Of a stretch of DNA of 21,855 bases, positions 17,519-21,855 are shown in pieces. The notes under the pieces were generated by a model, which saw only the letters and a list, made by a program, of their open reading frames with translations, searched no databases and had not been told where the DNA came from. This DNA is from a virus, in the IMG/VR virus record IMGVR_UViG_3300046000_008088, positions 1 through 21,855 of that record, one strand, 5' to 3'. Made by a program: the position numbers and the translations under genes. Position 1 is the stretch's first letter. The number at the start of each line of letters is the position of its first letter.

Positions 17519-19647
17519 TGACACAAACCCAAACCCCCGCGCCACCTGCCTTACAGGGCTTTGACGCCAGCAAGATCCCGCAATCACTTAAAGACATTCC
17601 CCGCTGGGTGCTGTGGAAAGCCACCTGGATGCCCAAGCGCGGCAAGTACGACAAGCGCCCGGTGTTTGCCCGGGCCCCACACTACGGCGCCAGCACGACC
17701 AACCCCAAGCAGTGGATTGCGTTCGACGAGGCGCACCTGGGCCTGACCACGACCGGCCAGGGCTTTGACGGCATGGGCCTGTGCGTGACGGGCGTGGCGG
17801 ATCTGGTCAGCATTGACCTGGACAAGTGCGTGGACGACAACGTCATTGCCCCCTGGGCCGCTGACATCGTGCGCAGCATGGCCAGCTACACCGAGATCAG
17901 CCCCAGCGGCAAAGGCCTGCGCATTTTTGTGCAAGGCAATTTTGATTTTGATTGGACCAACCACGAAGTGGGCATCGAGGTCTACGCGGGCCATGGCGGC
18001 CGCTTCCTGACTGTCACCGGCCAGCGGCTCAAGACCTCACCGCATGAGCTGCGCCGGGTATCGGACGACGAGCTGGAGGCCCTGGCCACCCTGTACGCCA
18101 AGACCCGGGAGAAGGCGGACGTTATCAGTCTGACCCGGCCCGACCTGGTGGACGAAATGCTGCTGCCTGCTTTGAGCAGTCTGTCGCTGCCGCCTGCGGT
18201 CGAGCGCTTCCTGACGGATGGCGACACCAACGGGGACCGCTCGCGCATCCTTTGGGCGTCGGCCATTGCGCTGCACAACAATGGGCTGAGCCAGGACGAG
18301 GTGTTCAGCTTCCTGGTGCACAACCCGCACTCGATGGGGGTGGCGCTGGACCACCGCCAGCAGGACTTCGAGCGGGCCGAGACTTATATCTGGACCCACC
18401 ACGCCCAAAAAGCAAAAGCCAAGTCCAACGCGGTCGCCTCCATGGCTGACTTTGAAAATCTGGCGCGGGTATCCCCCGAGGTATCCCCCGTGGGGGAGGA
18501 GAGGGGGGAGGAGCAGGGGGGAGCCCCCGAGCTCAAGCAGGGCAGTGCGGACGACTTCGATGTGCTGGACGAGGGTGTGAGCCCAATTCACACCCCCGCG
18601 GCCAAGCCTTCGATGCGCTTTGCAATGCAAAAGCCAAGCGAGTGGTGCGACCGCCCCGACCCGGTGTGGTTGGTGGATGACGTGGTGCCCGATGCGGAGC
18701 TGATCGTTGTATATGGCGAGTCCACCGCGGGCAAGTCTTTCGTCACCATGGATCTGGTGGGGGCTATTGCGCTCGGGCGTGAGTGGAGGGGCCACGAGGT
18801 ACAGCAGGGCCGGGTGGCCTATGTGGTGGCCGAGGGTGGCGCAGGGTTTCGCAAGCGGGTGCGGGCGTATGCCATGGGGCAGGGCCTCACGCTGGCCGAC
18901 CTGGACGACAAGCTCTACATCATTGACGCGGCGCCCAACTTCATGGTCAAGGATGACGTAATGGATGTGTGCAAGTCCATCCTGGCGCACGCCCCGGTGG
19001 ATGTTGTGGTGCTGGACACCTGGGCCCAGGTGCTGCCTGGCGCCAACGAGAACGCGGGCGAGGACATGGGCAAGGCTCTGGCGCATTGCAAGGGGGTGCA
19101 CAAGGCCACCGGGGCCACCGTCATCTTGGTGCACCACGCGGGCAAAGACACCAGCAAAGGGGCGCGGGGTTGGTCGGGCCTGCGCGCCGCGGCCGATGCT
19201 GAGTTCGAGGTGGCCGTCACCAAGGCGGGCCGCACCATTAAGAACACCAAGCAAAAGGATGGTGAGTCGGGCCAGGTGTGGGGCTTCGGTTTGCAGACCG
19301 TTGACACCCGCAAGGATCTGGACGCGGGCAAGCCCATCACATCGTGCTATGTGGTGGCGTGTGCAGTGCCCTTGCCCGACAAAGGCGGTGCAGGCGCGAA
19401 CAAGAACGGGGGCAAGTGGGCGGCCCGGGTGTTGGAGGTGCTGGGCGAGTTCAGCCTGGCCCAAACCACCGGCATCGAGCGCAAGGAAGTAGTGGCCGAG
19501 GTCGCCCGCAGGTCACCGGACGAAGGCGAAGACCCCACCGGGCGCATCCGTAGGCAGCGTGCGTCTAGCGCGTTGAAGCTGCTTTTAGAGGACGAGGACA
19601 GCGGCTACTTGCTAGAGGATGACGGCACCGTCACGGCGTATGAGTAA
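17518..19647 (+). CDS. PrimPol-type primase fused to RepA-like AAA helicase
   Basis: ATG at 17518 is preferred, giving 709 aa; a GTG three bases earlier is possible. The N-terminal residues about 20-180 look like a primase-polymerase: D100-x-D102 in VSIDLDKC, SPSGKGLRIFV near 128-138, and IEVYAGHGGRFLTVTG. Residues about 200-310 form a helical PriCT-like region. A linker at about 318-345 is rich in Gly, Glu and Pro and encoded by runs of G and C. The C-terminal part is a RepA/AAA_25 ATPase: Walker A GESTAGKS at 400-407, Walker B VVVLDTW with D500, and ILVHHAGKD near 537. It should prime and unwind phage DNA. The probable origin lies directly after it. Confidence 0.88.
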   Translation: MTQTQTPAPPALQGFDASKIPQSLKDIPRWVLWKATWMPKRGKYDKRPVFARAPHYGASTTNPKQWIAFDEAHLGLTTTGQGFDGMGLCVTGVADLVSIDLDKCVDDNVIAPWAADIVRSMASYTEISPSGKGLRIFVQGNFDFDWTNHEVGIEVYAGHGGRFLTVTGQRLKTSPHELRRVSDDELEALATLYAKTREKADVISLTRPDLVDEMLLPALSSLSLPPAVERFLTDGDTNGDRSRILWASAIALHNNGLSQDEVFSFLVHNPHSMGVALDHRQQDFERAETYIWTHHAQKAKAKSNAVASMADFENLARVSPEVSPVGEERGEEQGGAPELKQGSADDFDVLDEGVSPIHTPAAKPSMRFAMQKPSEWCDRPDPVWLVDDVVPDAELIVVYGESTAGKSFVTMDLVGAIALGREWRGHEVQQGRVAYVVAEGGAGFRKRVRAYAMGQGLTLADLDDKLYIIDAAPNFMVKDDVMDVCKSILAHAPVDVVVLDTWAQVLPGANENAGEDMGKALAHCKGVHKATGATVILVHHAGKDTSKGARGWSGLRAAADAEFEVAVTKAGRTIKNTKQKDGESGQVWGFGLQTVDTRKDLDAGKPITSCYVVACAVPLPDKGGAGANKNGGKWAARVLEVLGEFSLAQTTGIERKEVVAEVARRSPDEGEDPTGRIRRQRASSALKLLLEDEDSGYLLEDDGTVTAYE

Positions 19648-19665
19648 AAACCTGCGCGCAAATAT

Positions 19666-19769
19666 AAGCGCACGGAGTGCACGGAGTGCACGAAAACTGC
19701 TCCGTGCAGTGCGCTTTGTGTGGGGGTACTGCACGGAGCAGGTGGGTGGGTCTAGGGAACCCACCTGCT
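19666..19769. other. Candidate phage replication origin: iterons and inverted repeats
   Basis: Four copies of GCACGGAG occur: direct at 19670, 19679 and 19731, inverted at 19700-19707. Larger perfect dyads are CTGCTCCGTGCAGT/ACTGCACGGAGCAG (19697-19710 and 19728-19741), AAGCGCAC/GTGCGCTT (19666-19673 and 19709-19716), TGCACGGAG/CTCCGTGCA (19678-19686 and 19700-19708), and AGCAGGTGGGT/ACCCACCTGCT (19737-19747 and 19759-19769). An AT-rich stretch follows at about 19795-19845. Iterons plus dyads plus an AT-rich segment beside a primase-helicase gene is a classic origin plan. The whole 19648-19854 gap has no convincing gene. The block lacks a T tract, so it is not a normal terminator. Confidence 0.6.
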
Positions 19770-19854
19770 GCGTGCACCCACAAGTCGGTCAAGCCATTGA
19801 ATAGGTAATTTTTAGCGCATTCATTGAGTAAGTAAATATTTGCAAGGAGCAAAA

Positions 19855-20094
19855 ATGGTCACTCAAAAGGTAGGTGTCAATGACCAAGGGCGCCGGGTAG
19901 GTGAGAGTCACTACAGGGCGGTGCTGTCGGACCATGAGGTGGGCCAGGTGTTGATGCTACGCACGGAGGGCTGGACCTACCGGGCGATTGCATTGACCAT
20001 GGAGGTGAGCAAGGGCACGGTGCGCGACATCGTGAAGGGCCGCAGGCGGGCGCAGTTCCCTGTCCGATTCAAAGCGGTGTGCGTGATTGATTGA
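19855..20094 (+). CDS. HTH DNA-binding protein, possible late regulator
   Basis: ATG at 19855 has a strong ribosome binding site (AAGGAG, 7 bases upstream); an upstream TTG at 19840 is less likely. The 79-aa product has a helix-turn-helix of resolvase/invertase type at about residues 25-62: LSDHEVGQVLMLRTEGWTYR, then AIALTMEVSKGTVRDIVKGR. The end is basic. It lies between the probable origin and the terminase genes, so it may control late transcription, bind the origin or act in packaging. There is no catalytic resolvase domain. Confidence 0.72.
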   Translation: MVTQKVGVNDQGRRVGESHYRAVLSDHEVGQVLMLRTEGWTYRAIALTMEVSKGTVRDIVKGRRRAQFPVRFKAVCVID

Positions 20095-20120
20095 AGTTTG
20101 ATTAATGTGCCTTCTATGAA
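20091..20120 (+). promoter_or_regulatory. Possible promoter ahead of terminase genes
   Basis: TTGAAG (20091-20096), an 18-bp spacer and TATGAA (20115-20120) fit a sigma-70 promoter and would start about 12 bases before the small terminase ATG. The surrounding 44 bp is the most AT-rich gap in the rightward operon. It might hold a packaging site instead. Confidence 0.35.
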
Positions 20121-20138
20121 AACAATCAAAAGGCATCC

Positions 20139-20459
20139 ATGACCGCATCGCGTGGGGTCGGCAAGGGCGGCAGCCGCAAGGGGGCGGGCCGCAAGGTGGG
20201 CACCGTGACCAAGAAGTCCCGTGAGGTGGCTAACCGCCTGGTCGCATCGGGTGAGCTCACCCCCTTGGAGTTCTTCCTGGGTGTCTTGCGCCAAGAGCCC
20301 ACCGCGGAAATGAGTGCCACGGAGCAGGTGGCGCTGTTCGAGCGCAGGCTGGACGCTGCGAAGGCCGCGGCGCCCTATGTGCACGCCAAGCTGGCCAACG
20401 TGGTCAGCAACAGCACGGTGCAGGGCCAGATCACCCTGGTGTCGGACTTTCCCGCATGA
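20139..20459 (+). CDS. terS: Terminase small subunit
   Basis: A 106-aa basic protein starting MTASRGVGKGGSRKGAGRKV, the glycine/lysine-rich opening of many phage small terminases and packaging proteins, followed by ELTPLEFFLGVLRQEP and FERRLDAAKAAAPYVHAKLA. This second part is a conserved helical segment of the family. Small terminase recognises the packaging site and loads DNA on the large subunit. Its stop overlaps the large terminase start by ATGA, which supports the assignment. An AAAAGG ribosome binding site precedes the ATG. Confidence 0.82.
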   Translation: MTASRGVGKGGSRKGAGRKVGTVTKKSREVANRLVASGELTPLEFFLGVLRQEPTAEMSATEQVALFERRLDAAKAAAPYVHAKLANVVSNSTVQGQITLVSDFPA

Positions 20460-21796
20460 GCGTGCCCAGCACTGCGATTCGGTTCGGCTTTCCCATGCGG
20501 GCCTGGCAACGTGAGTGCGCCCAACTGGCGGCGGGCAAACGCTTTGTGGTGCTGGCATTGCACCGCCGGGCAGGTAAGACCGAGATCGCGCTTAAAAAGC
20601 TGCTCGACGCCGCGCTCAAGAACCAAATGGACCTGCCGCTGTACTTCTACGTGGCGCCATACCTCAAGCAGGCCCGTGCCATCGCTTGGAGCCGCTTAAA
20701 ACAAATGGTGGCACCCCTGGTGCCATTTGGGCACATCGAGGTGTCTGAGGTCGATATGCTGGTCCGCTTTCCGCACAATGGTGCGACCATTCGGATCTTC
20801 GGGGCGGACAACCCGGACGCCATGCGCGGCGTGCGACTTGATGGGGTCGTGATTGACGAGGTGGCACAGATCAAGCCCGACGTGTGGGACGATGTAATCC
20901 AGCCCGCACTGGCCGACCGGCTGGGCTTTGCCTGGTTCATTGGCACGCCCAAGGGCGTCAACCTGTTCAGCTCGCTGTACTTCATGGCCAAGGAAGAACC
21001 CGATTGGGTATCCGCCAGGTACACGGTCTACGATACCGACGCACTGGACCGCACCGAGGTCGAGCGGCTGCGCAGGGTGATGGCCGAGACTGCCTTCGCC
21101 CGCGAGTTCCTGTGCGACTTCAGCGCCGCGGGCGACGACCAGCTCCTGAGTCTGACCGACGCTGAGACTGCTGCGCACCGCGTGGCGATACCGGGGTCTG
21201 CGGACTATGCACCGGTCATCCTGGGCGTGGACCCGGCGCGCTTTGGCAATGACCGCAGTGTGATCTTCAGGCGCCAGGGCCTGGTGGCGTTCGAGCCTTC
21301 GGTCTACCGCGGCATTGACAACATGGATCTGGCGGGGCGTGTGGCCCAGCACATCGAGCAGCACCACCCCGACGCAGTGTTCATTGATGCGGGCGCTGGA
21401 TCTGGTGTGATCGACCGGCTGCGCCAGCTCGGGCACGATGTGATCGAAGTCAACTTCGGGGGCAAGGCCAACGACGCGCGCTATGTCAACAAGCGCACCG
21501 AAATGTGGTACTCGCTGGCCGATTGGATCAAGGCCGGGGCCACCATCCCCAACAGCAACGACCTCAAGCTGGAGCTGGCCACCCCAACCTACAAGTTCGA
21601 CGCAGCGAATCGGATCTGCCTGGAGTCCAAGGACGACATACGCAAGCGGCTGCCCGACTCGGGCTCTCCGGACCTGGCCGATGCGCTGGCCCTGACCTTT
21701 GCCCACCCCGTGGTGAAGCGGGTGCGCGGCATCCCCGGTGTGCATAACCAGAGCAACCGCGGCCAATATGACCCCTACGAACTAATCAAGGGGTAG
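20456..21796 (+). CDS. terL: Terminase large subunit
   Basis: A 446-aa packaging motor. The ATPase half has Walker A HRRAGKT (K41, T42), Walker B VVIDE (D134, E135) and the coupling motif IGTPKG at 162-167. The RNase H-like nuclease half has acidic metal ligands D259 in LGVDPARFG, D311 in VFIDAGAGSG, and D406/D409 in SPDLADALAL. It cuts concatemeric phage DNA and pumps it into procapsids. The length is normal for the Terminase_6/Terminase_6C type. It is coupled to the small subunit by ATGA. The absence of a cos-flanked boundary here leaves headful or cos packaging undecided. Confidence 0.93.
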   Translation: MSVPSTAIRFGFPMRAWQRECAQLAAGKRFVVLALHRRAGKTEIALKKLLDAALKNQMDLPLYFYVAPYLKQARAIAWSRLKQMVAPLVPFGHIEVSEVDMLVRFPHNGATIRIFGADNPDAMRGVRLDGVVIDEVAQIKPDVWDDVIQPALADRLGFAWFIGTPKGVNLFSSLYFMAKEEPDWVSARYTVYDTDALDRTEVERLRRVMAETAFAREFLCDFSAAGDDQLLSLTDAETAAHRVAIPGSADYAPVILGVDPARFGNDRSVIFRRQGLVAFEPSVYRGIDNMDLAGRVAQHIEQHHPDAVFIDAGAGSGVIDRLRQLGHDVIEVNFGGKANDARYVNKRTEMWYSLADWIKAGATIPNSNDLKLELATPTYKFDAANRICLESKDDIRKRLPDSGSPDLADALALTFAHPVVKRVRGIPGVHNQSNRGQYDPYELIKG

Positions 21797-21799
21797 GCT

Positions 21800-21855
21800 A
21801 TGTGTGGTCAAGGGTCAGCGTTGGGGGCAATCGTCGGCGCGGTCGCGGCCTACTA
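21800..21855 (+). CDS. Start of a small phage protein (3' end outside window)
   Basis: The ATG at 21800 lies three bases after the terminase stop and begins MCGQGSALGAIVGAVAAY, a glycine/alanine-rich, hydrophobic segment that may be a glycine-zipper membrane helix or a lipidation-free virion peptide. Only 18 codons are visible. Small proteins of this kind often lie between terminase and portal genes. No further assignment is possible. Confidence 0.5.
   Translation, partial: MCGQGSALGAIVGAVAAY

Noticed and set aside
18037-19464. 475-aa minus-strand open frame
   Set aside because: Antisense to the PrimPol-helicase with clear Walker motifs; no ribosome binding site or family.
19737-19769. Rho-independent terminator after the PrimPol-helicase gene
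   Set aside because: The 11-bp stem is not followed by a T tract on either strand and belongs to a larger repeat block, so an origin element is more likely.
20696-21766. 356-aa minus-strand open frame
   Set aside because: Antisense to large terminase; typical GC-rich shadow.
1-21855. CRISPR array, insertion sequence or transposase
   Set aside because: No regular spacer-repeat array and no transposase-like protein or terminal inverted repeats were found; short repeats are confined to attP, operators and the origin-like block.

Overview
This window is about half of a temperate double-stranded DNA phage (lambdoid plan, long-tailed type) of a betaproteobacterium, most likely Burkholderiales/Comamonadaceae. 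I infer the host from high-GC coding usage, the betaproteobacterial look of the tRNA-Leu(CAA) fragment used as attachment site, and familiar phage families. No host gene is visible. The tRNA fragment at 4437-4493 is only a 3' half, lies between the lysis genes and the integrase, and is flanked by repeated arm-type sites. This is what an unsplit attP looks like, so the sequence probably comes from free or circular phage DNA (or a circularised assembly) rather than a simple integrated prophage.

Layout. (1) 1-2704, rightward: end of the tail genes, with a tail-fibre fragment, a 648-aa receptor-binding fibre (LamG-like, inserted carbohydrate-binding-like and SPRY domains) and a fibre-associated protein. 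(2) 2701-4349, rightward: lysis cassette of two membrane-linked proteins, a 19-codon minigene, an M15 peptidase endolysin and a holin-like protein. (3) 4357-4587: attP with terminator and arm sites. (4) 4557-15654, leftward: one long early operon read from PL (about 15705-15734). Starting at the promoter it encodes a 29-aa membrane peptide, two unknown proteins, an HNH homing endonuclease, a DUF2800 Cas4-like nuclease, a small protein, a DUF2815 SSB-like protein, a structured 168-bp spacer, a family A DNA polymerase, a zinc protein, a VRR-NUC nuclease, an SNF2 helicase, DUF6378, a coiled-coil protein, a winged-helix protein, a 40-aa minigene, excisionase, integrase and a GIY-YIG protein. From the DNA polymerase to the GIY-YIG gene nearly every junction is an ATGA/GTGA overlap, so integrase sits at the end of the replication operon. 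(5) 15794-17189, leftward: the lysogeny operon, CI-like repressor, membrane coiled-coil protein and a secreted HNH protein, closed by a strong terminator just before PL. (6) 17190-17308: divergent PRM/PR region with operators matching those at PL. (7) 17309-21855, rightward: Cro-like protein, PrimPol-helicase, an iteron/inverted-repeat region that looks like the replication origin, an HTH protein, small and large terminase subunits and the start of another gene.

How it works together. CI and Cro-like proteins probably act on 21-bp operators of form ATGTTGC-N7-GCAACAT at PR and PL. The PR transcript supplies primase-helicase and then packaging genes. The PL transcript supplies polymerase, SSB and nucleases, plus Xis/Int. 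The most promising undescribed elements are: the CI-linked membrane protein plus periplasmic HNH pair (candidate superinfection exclusion); the nested-hairpin spacer in front of the polymerase; a DnaJ-like CxxCxGxG insertion inside the polymerase; the int-GIY-YIG coupled pair; and the origin-like repeat block after the primase-helicase.
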